A DNA stretch of 64,000 bases. Source: Bryoerythrophyllum caledonicum. Its lineage: Eukaryota; Streptophyta; Bryopsida; Pottiales; Pottiaceae. Shown in pieces: positions 9,810 to 21,349 of the stretch. The DNA lies in assembly GCA_963971425.1 (NCBI GenBank), contig OZ020514.1:44545527-44609526 (forward strand). The letters run 5' to 3'. The notes under the pieces are model-generated. The model was not told the origin of the DNA and made no database searches. It saw nothing but the letters and a program-made list of their open reading frames with translations. Position 1 is the first letter of the stretch; each line of letters starts with the position of its first letter. Both the position numbers and the translations under genes were made by a program.

Positions 9810-12670
9810 ACTGTAATTTGTTTCGATCAATACACGTCTATTTTTGCAACTGGTAGTTTTTTTTTGAACATTGAGTTTACCCATTGAATTCTCAGCGCTA
9901 ACTTTACTTCGGCCTCTCCTGCCCGCTGACTATATATTTTGTTCTCAGTGACTTGTTTGTGACTCATTTTCATTTCAGGACTTTGTTTTGTCCATATTTA
10001 GTTAAGAACCCGTTAATGAGAATTATCAAAAATTACAGAAAGATATCCGTGTTTTTGCACATGAGAAAAAGAAAAGTTAGTCGTTCGTAGAAATTAGTAC
10101 ACTTAGAAGTTAAAAGGTGCAATGATTGATGGAGGTGAACTATGAAAAATCAGCGAAAGGAAAAATAAAAGCTTGAAAAAGTAAGAGAAAATATAATAAA
10201 ATAGGAAAAATGTTGGAAAAAAATAATTAGAAAAAGTTTTTAAATAGGTGATAGATATATTACAAACCAAGATGATATATAGGTGGAAATGTCCACTTGT
10301 ACTAATTATTGGCAAAAGATTATTTGTAGAGATTTACAAAAGTATATGAAGAAACAAACAATTTTTATTGGAAACAAGACTACAAATATAGAAAAATTTC
10401 CAAAATCATTTTAAAAGTACAAACAATAAAATAGATATTCTTAAAGACTTTTGAGATAGCAAAAGATTGCTTTTTGTAGTCAAAGAAAAGCTCAGACAAA
10501 AATCTAGGAAAATATTATTGTTTTCGTTACAGTAGCGCAATTTTACACATACATTTGAAGAAGAATTAGAAGTAGATAATGGGGTTAAGTTTATATTAAT
10601 CTGCTTTTTAAGGCTCCAAAATTACTCTTGGAGCATTGTGACATCAAATTGAAGTAGAGTGACAACATTTTCTAGTATATTTTGGCATTCTAAGTTCATT
10701 GGTGAAAGAAATTTTACCAAAAGATGCTTAGGATGAGCCAAATGTGTGGACAAGTAACACTGGAATCCCAACTATCCTACAATGGCAAAACTTGCTAAAA
10801 TAGAGAATTGAGGAATTCCAAGCTAATTTGGGCATTTTGAATCCTATGGCGCAATTTTCTTGTTCATCCAAAGTTTAACGAAAAAGTTTGAATAGGAGAC
10901 TAGCATGGATGGTAGTAAATTAAAAGGGAAAAATGAATGAAGATGCTTCAATTTTTAAAAATCTACCAATGAAAACAAGTGAAAAACCGCAAAGTCAACA
11001 CCATACTCTCTGGTTTAGATGCCATCAAAGTCAACGCTCTACTATTTTCTTAAAATCTTTGAAACCATTAGAATTCTATCTAAATTATTAGTCAAAAATT
11101 GATAGATGTGTAGAAAAATTGATAGATGGGGAGTCCATGTGGCTACTATTAAAGGCCACTTGCATGGCTCCAAAGCACACTTCGATACTTCTCTCTCTCT
11201 CTTACTTAGGGTTGCAATATTGTAGCTCTAAAATCTACATAATACCATTGAATTTTGAAGATCCTATACAATCAACAATTTGGCTCATATCCTCTCGCAT
11301 GTGTCCATGTTTGGGACATCTCTATGATGTAGCAGTTTTTCTGGTGGAACATCCTCATGATTAATATGTCACACATAACTGGTAGTTGTACTAACCTTGC
11401 ATGGGGAACTACAGTAAATGAATAGTTAACAACAAAGTGGCGACTCCATTGTGCACATAATATCCATAGTATCCGCACATAATTAGAACTACATATAATG
11501 TTGTCTAGCATCTTTTATGAAGTAGACTGATAGAGCTCTCATTTCTTCCTGGACACAACTTCAGCTTTACACATTTTTGTTTCTTCCACACCACCGAGTC
11601 TCACTCCCTTCATAGCCACAAACAGTTTTCTTTTTCCCACGACTCTCACTAGGGCACAAGCACATGGTGTCACAAAACACTACCAATTTTGTGCACCTGT
11701 AAGTCGTAACCAAGTTCTCCACTTCTCTCATTGAATCATGGATCATCACATATGCACCTCACTTGTATCACGTACTTTACGTCTATCATTCAACATAGCT
11801 TTGATGCCGAGGTCCACGATCATGCTTATGAGTGCGCTTTGTAGCGATCCTTATTGATGTGATTTCACTCCCTGTAGTACCATTTAATGTGCAACCATAC
11901 AAGAATCGGCTTTGCCCTCCTTGTGACTACATAAATCACTCATTGCACATTACATCTATCAATCAATGCACATAACATCCATCACCTACTGTAGCTTCAA
12001 TGCAGACAATGATCATGGACCCAGCTTGAAATTGCAACTTTTAGCATTTCCTATCCATGCGACTATATTTTATGAACTATCAATACTATGAAACTATAGA
12101 TGGAAGGTGTTTTTGACCTCCTTGTAGATGCGGTTTCTATTGTTTTGACATTGGTTGACGACCAAATACTTAACAGGCGCAACAATCATGGGCCACATTG
12201 ACACTGATGGCACATAAAGGAAGGAAGAAGTGAAGCGTAGCATCCTCAAAGTAATACTTAATGAGTTTCCTTCACTTTATTTTGCTTTTATTCGTTTATG
12301 AGTTGTATGTTGCATGATGCTCTCCTTGAAAACGAGACATCCATGCTCTCCACATATGTTGTTTAGAATAGTAGATCAATGGTCAATGAATAAGCTACAC
12401 GTCCAAATACATGACAATATGCGGATGAGGATGGTCCTACATAAAGTCATCATGTATTATTGATGCATGATATCGTCATGCTATAATTCATATACATTAT
12501 GTTTGCATGGATGCTTATTATGCAAATACTAGCTGATAATCTCTCTTTCTCTTCGACTAGACAAGTTTGTCAGGATTGACATGATTATATACTACACTAA
12601 ACAGAAAACGCCCTAACAAAGGGTGTCTCTAAAACCACTATCACTCCATCTCTTAGTTTGTCTGTTTGTC
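9810..12670. other. AT-rich stretch without a supported gene
   Basis: Reading both strands I see no recognisable domain. Open frames here are short and of low complexity. Positions 10,080-10,330 are A/G-rich on +, which creates a spurious FFYYIFSYFF-type frame on -. No terminal repeats were found. Confidence 0.5.
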
Positions 12671-12709
12671 ACTCTCTCTCTCTCTCTCTCTCCCTCTCTC
12701 TCTCTCTCT
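12671..12709. repeat. (CT)n microsatellite
   Basis: Run of CT dinucleotides with one CCC interruption. Confidence 0.9.
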
Positions 12710-12971
12710 TAGGCTAATTTCATTATCCCACATCGCCATACTCATGCTTACCACAAGCCTAGGCAATCTCACACATGCCATATTTAACTAAATCTAGACT
12801 TTCAAAAGTCGAGATTGGTCAAAGTCCAGATTTAATCTAATTATGGCATAGAAATCCTTCGATTGTTCCAATAGAATTATCAGAGATGTAGTATAAACTC
12901 TAAGTGTTAGAAGATGAATTAAAATAAAATTGCAGGAACTGGAAGGACGTCATGATATTGTGGGGATAATC

Positions 12972-13548
12972 GATAGGAGGATCCTCTAGTCGGACTCAAA
13001 CTAGTTAGAGAAGAAAGAGTTTGAGTCCCAAAATGATATCTGGCTCCTTGTAAATGTTAGAGTGCAAAAACGTGATGGAAGTTAATTACTTTGAACTACT
13101 TGATAGGAATAGATGACAACAATAGAAACATCTTTAGGAGAACAAGATTATGATCAAGGACCGGCGGATACTCCAAAGCAACGTGGACATGAAATCATAC
13201 AAAATATTGGTTGATGTTCAAAGATGATGCGACGAAAAAACATGCAAGTAGTGGAAGTGAGTAGAATAACGCTGAATCTTCATATTAAGGTTTAGAAACA
13301 AAATTTATAGCATATAGGTGGTTCTAGTAAAAACAAAAGAATCTCAAGAGGGATGATACAATGTATACCACTAGTGCGAAAGTCAGAATTGCTTTTGTGT
13401 GTGCATCAAATTGAGAAGACATGTGGATTTGTACATACGCATGATGAAGACTGGTGAATTCTCCAATCGAACTGTTAGGCAGGAAGAAGACAGGTGGATC
13501 CTCCGGCCGAACTGATAGGCAAGAAGAAGACCGGCGGATCCTCCAATC
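12972..13548. repeat. Cluster of five locus 2 palindromes
   Basis: Copies at 12972-12991, 13159-13176, 13449-13468, 13489-13508 (GACAGGTGGATCCTCCGGCC) and 13529-13548 (GACCGGCGGATCCTCCAATC). The last three are 40 bases apart, separated by similar spacers (aactgataggcaagaaga), so they form a small tandem array of a 40-bp unit. They lie just downstream of the minus-strand DUF7869 gene and mark the left limit of locus 2. Confidence 0.8.
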
Positions 13549-15604
13549 AAACAGATTGCCAGGAAGAATAACGGCAGATCATTAGGTTGAACTCAAAACC
13601 TTCTATAAGACTATATAGTCAAGGGTCCGCGTCGTTTGCAGCTGCAAGGTTAGTCATGGCTGCTCTTTGGTACCTATCTAGAATTGTTCGAGTCTTTGGA
13701 TTTAATTTCTTTGACCAGGAGGAAAATAAGACGGCATCCACATGCATTTTCTCCGGACGTCGATTTTCAGGAGTCCACGTTGCTGACCAACAATCCTCGT
13801 ACTTCTTTGAATGGTCTCTGAACGCATTTCTTGGCTCCCAGAATTGGATTACGAACTTTCCATAGTTGTCATCTCCAACTTCTCTATTGACTGCAGAATG
13901 CGCCTTCTCTAACCAGAAAAGATATATTTCAGGGTCTGAAGGATGGAGTAGTAACCATGATCTCGATATCACATCTCGCCACGGCTTCAAATACTCCTTT
14001 GGTTTGGACGCCCATGGGCCGCAGTAGTGTTCAGGCTCCTCATCTTGAGGTGTGACATCTCTTCTAAAATGAGGTATAAGGGATCTGGAACTATTGCACT
14101 CCAATCATGATTTGGCCAAAAGCCTTCTACCAAGGCCGAAGGAGTGGGAGGAAGAGGTTTATCAAGTTCTGCCAGTACTGCATTTGAGTAGGCCACATAA
14201 GGTGGAAAATCTCTTCGGAAGCCCTCGCATTTTTCATTCCTTGTTCCTAGAAACCAATATAACCTCAAATTCCAGACTTTATGAACGACCTCTTTCCAAG
14301 CGCTTTGGAAGCCTTCTCCCTTGCCTTCACTTGATCACCGGCTTCAGATGGATCCTCGTCTTTCCACAATCATTTGAAAGATACATGGATTGGAATGCCT
14401 AAAGGAATCATTGGATGTCCATTGGTATCCACCTTCCAAAGGCATATTGCAGGCTTGTTTCGAGATAGCCAGTGCAGATCAACTATAGAAAATTTATAGC
14501 GCATGACGGGCCAACCTTCTTCATCAATGTAGATTTTGAAGAGGTGCATCTCTCCTAGGCCTACAAGTTTTTATACACCGTCACATACATAGCCATCGAT
14601 GAAAGATTTGAACTCTGCAACCTCTTGAACAAACTCGGGCACAAAACTCATCTCTTGCGATTCCATGAAAGACTTCATGAAGTCAGCAACTACAAATGTA
14701 TTGCAATTCTTCAAGGTCTTGAACAAGTGCCTGAAGTAAAAATCGATATCCTCATGTGTGTGCGCCACTAATTAAGAAACGAACTTGGATTTCGTTCAAC
14801 ACCTTTCAATAAGTCAACATAGATAAGAACGTCATAAGAAGCTGGTTTTTATTGTCCTTTACAGAGTTGTCCAGTTGCAAGTACAACTGCTTTGGTAGGG
14901 AGACGCAAACAATTTCTAGGCTCGGTATCACCTTAGGTAAAACAACAAGACATCTGGACTTTCCACGTAGCATTGCCTCAAAGAACGAGTTCCCCACCTC
15001 GTAAGAGAAAAGCCTGCCTGTAACACGAATGGGTCACGGTTCTTTGGGATGACGTTGCAATCTGGCAATGGATGAAATTGTGTAATTCGAATCCCTTGGC
15101 CACAGATCAATAGAATAGTGGGCGTATGCACCATCTCCATGTCCATGCATGACCATTCCGGTGACGTTCATTGGTAGTTGACCAAGAGCTGAAGTAACTT
15201 TGGTAGTAACTCGCATATGAGGAATAGAAATCTTGGTCGTATTCATATTATCGTGGATAATGCAAATATTATATCCCTTATTGCGTTTGGACTCCTCTCT
15301 CTAAGAATGGTACACACGCGGACACGAGGCTTAGTTGTTCAAGTGCGTATTTCGTTGTTTTTCAAATGACACATACTCAGCGAAGCCCTTCACGGATTTC
15401 CCAGTGAACTGCTATAGAGTGTCACAGGTAGTGCACTTTGCAAATGTACTCCCCATAAGTTTTACTGCAACATTGTTCAAGAGCTCCTTCTTGATTCTAC
15501 ACACAACAGACTGCAAAACCTTGGGCAACCCGTACTCAAGATTTGTCTGCAAAAAAAAGGCCGTCAATAAAAATTAGAGTAGAATGTCCACACATTGAGT
15601 CAAA

Positions 15605-15624
15605 GACCAGAGGATCCTCCGGTC
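15605..15624. repeat. Locus 2 palindrome in a DUF7869 gene intron
   Basis: GACCAGAGGATCCTCCGGTC, one base from the perfect palindrome. It lies in the intron downstream (on -) of the donor near 15810. Confidence 0.85.
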
Positions 15625-16739
15625 ATAGAACACAACAATGGATAGGGTCATGGATTCTCATTAAGAACAACTCACTACTTACAGTCGGAGCCACACCGCT
15701 AACATTGTTTATACCAACACACTTGTGAAACTTCAAATGACTTCTATTCTGGATTCACTTGATCAAAGCAAAAAAGAATGGCATTGAGATTTTCCGTGAA
15801 GTATCTTACCTCCGTAGCATCAGCTTAGATCCTCTTCCAACTATGACCTGATGGTAGAAACATGAGTGCGTCCATGCGACCTGGTACAGTAGTCCGCATC
15901 TGATGAGGCATGTTATCCGCATTCTCGTTGATAATTGTCGTGATGGTACCCATTACTTGCACGGTTTGGAGAGGGGGTCGTTTGACGCCTTTATTCCCAT
16001 GAGTAGATGACAACATGCCCGCTTGGTACAGTTTGACATAGGTGTGAAAAGTTGACTTGGGTATGCCATGTATTTTATACCATGCTATAGCGCAGCCATC
16101 TACACCAAGCAAAGTGACATACTTCATTTTACAATTATTTCCCAGGTTTTGCAGTTGCCGTCCCACAGCAATTCCATATTCTTGCCTATCGTCAAATCCC
16201 TTCAGATAATACCGCTGTCGAACGGACAAGGTATCACTGGGACGAAATTTTCGAGTGCATTCGTCAGGGCAACACGACTGGGAACTGACAGCTTTAATCT
16301 CCAACGCACTAGTTTTCATTGCGTAAGAATTGAGCTTCTCCTCAGTGCGCTTCTTGCGACGAATAAATTGGTATGGTGCTTTTGGTCGACCACCAAGGTG
16401 CGAGTATGGATCAGCTACTTCCGGAACATGGAAAAAATGCTCAACCGTCTCACTTAGACCTCGCCCACCATCAAATCTACATTCGGATATGGGCCACCTA
16501 TGACGACTCATAATATCATTACAATTACCAATGAAGACATCGAACACAGTGATTCCAATGTTTCCCTTCCCTAATGTACTGTTCTAAAACGGCTTGCCAG
16601 GTAGAGAGTAGTTGATACGTCCAGAGGCCGTGAAATCCCCATCACCGATATAGAGATTAACCACATGCCCTACCCATTACGCTTGTGGGATGTAAGGAAT
16701 GGCGTTTGGGATCTCTGATGAATCATGACCTCTTGGAGA

Positions 16740-16759
16740 AAGCGGAGGATCCTTCGGTT
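16740..16759. repeat. Locus 2 palindrome read as protein
   Basis: AAGCGGAGGATCCTTCGGTT lies inside the DUF7869 gene frame, where it is read on - as QPKDPPLSP. The motif has become part of a coding exon here. Confidence 0.7.
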
Positions 16760-17113
16760 GTAGAACTACCCGCTCGGCATCCAAAAGAATTGTCCTACCC
16801 ATTGCATCAGAGAGTATAAAGATACCCTCCTGCAATGGCTGCATAAGGAGATTCCTCGCCTCATGTCGAATCTCAGAAGGTCTAAGCAGAAGTATATCGC
16901 CCATGATGAGACTGATGTCGACGCCAAGCCAGTTTCCTATTGGAGAAGTTTCAATGACGGTGGCTTGTCCAACAACGCCATGCACAGAGTAAGTGAGTTG
17001 AACTTCCATGCCTGGAAAGAAGTCGCCACGGCAATCACACGCCCCAACGTCAACCCTGCCACATGATGGCTTGGTATAAGCATTGCGCGTACAAAGTGAA
17101 GAAGACATCGAAG

Positions 17114-17133
17114 GACCGGAGGATCCTCCGGTC
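17114..17133. promoter_or_regulatory. Perfect locus 2 palindrome 5 bases upstream of the DUF7869 gene ATG
   Basis: GACCGGAGGATCCTCCGGTC is its own reverse complement over 20 bases. It ends five bases from the minus-strand start codon at 17106-17108. A second copy (GATCGAAGGATCCTCCAACC) follows at 17180-17199. A binding site for a regulator of the element's own genes is one reading; this is inference. Confidence 0.6.
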
Positions 17134-17179
17134 TCGTATTAGATTTGGGAAATGTGATGAACTCTTCCCTCGTCGATGA

Positions 17180-17199
17180 GATCGAAGGATCCTCCAACC
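17180..17199. repeat. Locus 2 palindrome, decayed
   Basis: GATCGAAGGATCCTCCAACC, in the leader of the DUF7869 gene. Confidence 0.8.
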
Positions 17200-17262
17200 T
17201 CTGCCAAGAAAGCGAATGAATGATGAAAGTTCCTGATGTCCAACTCCTTCTAGGGTCATCAT

Positions 17263-19679
17263 TGGTACACGTCAGATTTTTATGGACAAGTGGTACAAAA
17301 CAGACCTACGAAACTGAGAAAAAGGAAACCAAAGCAATACAAATCAAAATTCACAATCAAAATTTGATGCTATTGAATCAATATTGAAGTTGATGAGTGA
17401 ATGTCGAAGATTGTGAATCAATACAACAACGTCTAAAATGAATATGAATTCTGACGTTCACAGATAGAAAGTAATTTGATACGGAAAATTTTGGCTTACT
17501 TGATACCGACACGTAAAGACCGCGGGCTAACACAATCTATGGAGGAGTATCTCACTAAAACAAAGCGCCCTGCAAACTGGATGAGCCTCAAACAAAATTG
17601 CGCTCCATTGAACAATGTAAAGATAACGCCCAGATCAAATTAGACATCCGAAAAATATTCCTTGGCAATTAACAGCCTTGTAACAAAACCAGGTCACTGA
17701 TCAATTACGCCTTGCAACGAAATCGCCCTCCGTTAATTGGCCGAGCCCTAAGCGCGATGCTAGAAATTCTCTGTGTTGAAAATGCTCTAAAATAACCGCG
17801 CGGATGTGCAGTAAACGCCCCGCTCTGCACTGATCGTCTTGCACTACACCAAAGAATACGCACCAAAGAATCCGCACTTTTCAATACGATGCAGTATACA
17901 CAACCATACCCACAACCAACTCTGCCAGAACCTTACTCACAACTATATTCACAACCTTACGCAGAACATATCAACAGCAGCCTATCACAAGGGTAACATA
18001 AACCTCATAACAAAAACTGAAACTTCAGAATGAAGTACACCCTACTCTTCAGAATCCACGTCAAATTAGTGTGGGAAGTTTGAGGTGGATCAATCTTGGC
18101 AAGATTAGTACACAATCATTATCCAGCAACTATAGAATGGTTCTTAAACCCATGCAATGTAAGGATGCATTGGTCCATGTATGAAGTACGAAAGATCAAT
18201 ACAAAATAGTAAAATATGTCATTTAGTTGATACTTGGAAAATGAGAACGTGGAATAATCATGAATACTACGATTCAAGGTTTAGGAATCAATGATAGATT
18301 AAAAGTAAATAAATTTCTAGCTTTAGGGTTTCAACTTTCTTGCTATTCCAAGTACAAGGTTTAGGGTTTAGAGTTTAGGGTTTAGGATTTCAAGGTATAG
18401 GATTTAGCATTTTAGGGTTTAGGGTTGCAGATCCTTTGAGTTCAGGATTTCAACAATCAATATTAGAGTTCAGGGTTCAGTGTAGGGATTAGCGTACATC
18501 AAATTGAGGATTCTGGGTTTAGAATTTAGGGTTGAGGAATATGGGTATATCAATTGATCCGGGGTGCCGAATTTATGGTTGAGGGTTTAAGGCTAGGGTT
18601 TAGGGTACAGGGTTCTAAGATATGAGGATCTAGAATGCATGGATAATTAAAAAAGGTCGGGTTTCAAAATTATATACAAGCATTCTAGTAATCTAGGTTA
18701 TAGAACAAGGAATAAATTACTTCCATGTTCACAAAGATTTAATTTGGCTAGATTTAAAGCATAATTGTTTATGACATTTGAAAGTAATGTGGACATTGCC
18801 ACTATGAACTCTATTTTGTGAGAGATATATATCTTCATTTTAATTTACTAGAAGGTCAATTGAATGATTTTTCATGTCGTTCACAATTAAATGTACATTA
18901 ACATGTATACCAGCTAATATTTCATGACAAAAGATATATTACTCAAAATATTATTCAACATTGTGTAAGCAATATGAATGATAATATTATTATTGGATTT
19001 TGATTAAATAAAATAAGAGAATTCATTTTAGTATACAATAAATATGTTACTTACTACCACTAAAAAGGAATAATATCTTAAATTCTTAGTAGCCTACATT
19101 AGTTAATAACATAGTGAGATATCATATATATTATTAGTGTGTACATTTTTGTATATTCACGTTGCTCAAAAGATAACATGATATTCATTAAAGATAAATA
19201 CAAATGCTAACTAGGTTTTTCTAAAAAGTCATCACCCTAAATCTTTTGTATAGATTGTTGAATTATTTATTATGCCCTTGATTCATTTACCATTGAAATA
19301 TAGATCTTTATATAATTTGGTAGTCTAGTACCGATTATTGGACAAGAATTATGACTTTAAGGGACTCTACATAAGTGATATATTCCTAACCGTATATTCT
19401 TAAACCTTAATCCTAAACCTATGATTCTATACTGAAGAGAGGAATTTTTCTTTGAAAAGGAATAATATTGTATAAATTTGAACTAGTATACAGTGCTAAC
19501 TTTAAAAAGAATTCAGAGTTTTAAAAGAAATTTCTTAGTGAAAAAGAAATTTCCACTTGATGGGAAAGTAAATCATTCAATCTCCAACGCATTGATGTAA
19601 ACAACATCACGAGGGAGTAAAATGTCTAATTAGCCGAGAAGAGGACAGGTAATAGATCCTAATCATAAGCAGTCTAGGC
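17263..19679. other. Intergenic stretch between the divergent locus 2 genes
   Basis: No gene is supported. Positions 17,500-17,830 are of moderate GC with gcgcc-rich words, and 18,620-19,560 is strongly AT-rich. The telomere-like block is listed separately. Confidence 0.5.
18318..18605 (+). repeat. Degenerate telomere-like (TTTAGGG)n block
   Basis: Many copies of tttaggg, separated by variants such as tttagag, ttcaggg and ttaggatt, all in the same orientation. TTTAGGG is the common plant telomere repeat. The block is short and decayed, so it is an interstitial relic or an A/T/G-rich satellite that resembles one. Confidence 0.6.
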
Positions 19680-20385
19680 CTAACTCCACACCCAGTCGCC
19701 CGTCTCTCCCCCTTGCCATTGCCATTCTCTCCTCCCACCGCCGCCATGTCCAGTTTCTTGCTTCAGCCATTTCCAAGTCGTCGTTCCTTCTACTGGACTT
19801 GTTTCTGCGTTGTGGTGGATTGCAATGCGCTGCGAGGAGCTATTAGCTGCTTTGAGGAGCGTTAGGGAGGTGTTGTGGAGCTTTGAGGAGCTCTGAGGAG
19901 CAGTGAAGAGTGGTGAGGAGCAGTGAGGAGCTGTGAGGAACGTCTCGTGCGAGTCTAATTTCTCGGTGCTAATGTCTGAGAGTTGCGCTACAACGAGGTG
20001 TGAGGAATCTGCACACTTGAAGGCAAGAGTTGCGTTGTGAGTATTGTGCGATAGTTGCACATCCTGTGACAATTGCGAGAATATTGAGTTGCCGACCAAG
20101 AAGCGAAAAGGTCTCGAGGAACTACTTTGACCACCATATGGAGGTGTGATTTCCAAGGATTTGTGTGCAACTTTTAGAGGCCCGTCATTACGAACAGGCG
20201 TGGCGATCCCAAATGCGCCACATTGAAGATAGGTACGTAAAAATATGTTTCTCGATTCAAAACTTCTGATTTGCGTCCAGGTTTTGCCTAGGTTCTGAAA
20301 ATACAAACCTACTAGTATTCCCAGACATATTGACTTCAAACATTTGTTGTTGATATAATTCTGTGAAACGCAGATTTGCGGTATC
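19680..20385 (+). other. Leader exon and intron of the locus 2 ParB-like/methyltransferase-like gene
   Basis: GC content is higher than in the surroundings. Positions 19,850-19,935 contain an imperfect GAGGAGC(A/T)(G/T)TGA repeat. A donor (ATAG-gtacgtaa) at 20233 and an acceptor (gaaacgcag) ending at 20373 delimit a 141-bp intron, after which an ATG occurs at 20386. The long minus-strand open frame over this segment is a product of the repeat. The transcript is inferred from splice signals only. Confidence 0.4.
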
Positions 20386-20666
20386 ATGGCAGGCGCTTCT
20401 TCAGGAGCAATCGTGCAAGTGCCGGAGTTCCTCCAATAGTACGATTCTATTCCATATACAAACTCATATTGATGTTTGCTACAAAGTTTTGGACACATGA
20501 TTGGATTCTTTTACTTATTGATTTCTAGAGAAGCAAGATGAATGCTAGTAATTCAATTTATTATATTTCCATCGGTACTCAGAAGTATTGTACGGACAAC
20601 AGGTTCAGTCTAGTCTTTAGAGTAGGTTGTTAGGGCAAATAATCACATGCAAGAAGACTCTGAGGA

Positions 20667-21349
20667 GACCGGAAGATCCTCTAGTCTTTGCCAATAGTAT
20701 ACTCTAGGACATATATTGTAGTAATTACTATAGTGACAAGAGGATCCTCCGGTAGCTGCCAGCTGCTAGACCTGTTTCTCCAAACTGGATCCTCAGTTCA
20801 GACTCGAGAATCCTCCAGTCCCTTCTATTTGAGCGTTTTGTATCATTGTGTTCTAGAGTCTGTGGAGACCGAAGGATCTTCCGGCCCCTTCCATTTTGCT
20901 TTTTCTCATTTTGTGTTTTGGAGTCTGTGGAGACGGAAGGATCTTCCGGTCCCCCTTCCATTTCAGCATTTTCTATCCTTGTGTTCTAGAGCCTGTGCTG
21001 ACCGAAGGATCCTCTGGTCCCTTCCATTTCAGCTTTCAATATCACTGTGCTCTAGAGTTTGTGGAGATCGGAGGATCCTTCGGTCCCTTCCATTTCAACA
21101 TTTTGTATCTGTGCGTTCTTGACTCTCTGGTGACTGAAGGATCCTCCTGCCCCTTCCCTTTTTTCTTTTTGTTTCTTTCTGTTCTAGAATTTGTTGAGAT
21201 CAGAGGATCCTTCGATCCCTTCCATTTTAGCTTTGTGCATCTGTGTGTTCTTGATTTTGTGGTGACCAAAGGATCCTCCGGTTCCTTCTATTTTTGCTTC
21301 ATGTTTCTTTAAGTTCTAGACTCTGTAGAGACCGGAGGATCCCCCGGTC
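20667..21349. repeat. 66-bp tandem array: 11 units, each with a 20-bp palindrome
   Basis: Palindrome copies start at 20667, 20735, 20801, 20867, 20932, 21000, 21066, 21132, 21198, 21264 and 21330, a period of 65-68 bases. The intervening ~46 bases are themselves related (cccttccatttcagc... gttctagagtctgtgga). The consensus palindrome is GACCGGAGGATCCTCCGGTC; most copies keep GGATCCTCC or GGATCTTCC. The array lies inside intron 1 of the ParB-like/methyltransferase-like gene copy 2, about 370 bases upstream of its long coding exon. Open frames across it (ILWSLPFQ-type repeats) are artefacts. Confidence 0.9.

Larger units (their letters stand above)
13619..17108 (-). pseudogene. DUF7869-type transposase-like gene, decayed
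   Basis: The first exon (17108 down to about 15810) is one frame of some 430 codons, interrupted by a TAA and a TAG, and ends at a GAG-gtaagat donor. It contains a Cys-rich segment (CCPDECTRKF) followed by a helix-rich region (IPKSTFHTYVKLYQAG). A later exon (about 15246-14570) reads YAHYSIDLWPRDSNYT, YLQLDNSVKDNKNQ and VLNEIQVRFLI, then AHTHEDIDFYF. The LQLDN-x-KENKN and GHTHEDID motifs are hallmarks of DUF7869 proteins, a transposase-like family with an RNase H-like core. One single-base frameshift precedes AHTHEDID. A final segment (14104-13619) is unrecognised. The gene diverges from the ParB-like/methyltransferase-like gene copy 2, and palindromes of the same sequence surround both. The family assignment is fairly secure; any activity is lost. 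Confidence 0.6.

Noticed and set aside
19680-20498. 272-residue minus-strand open frame
   Set aside because: It overlaps the leader exon and intron of the plus-strand gene, is rich in a simple SSSKLHN / TAPHCSS pattern from a GAGGAGC repeat, and shows no domain.
20688-21312. Long open frames reading a repeated ILWSLPFQ / GSSGPFHF pattern
   Set aside because: Produced by the 66-bp tandem repeat, which is divisible by three and lacks stops in some frames. They have no independent support.
20667-21349. CRISPR-like array (20-bp palindromic repeats with ~46-bp spacers)
   Set aside because: The spacers are related to one another, the repeats vary, the setting is a plant intron, and no cas genes are present. 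It is a minisatellite built around a palindrome.
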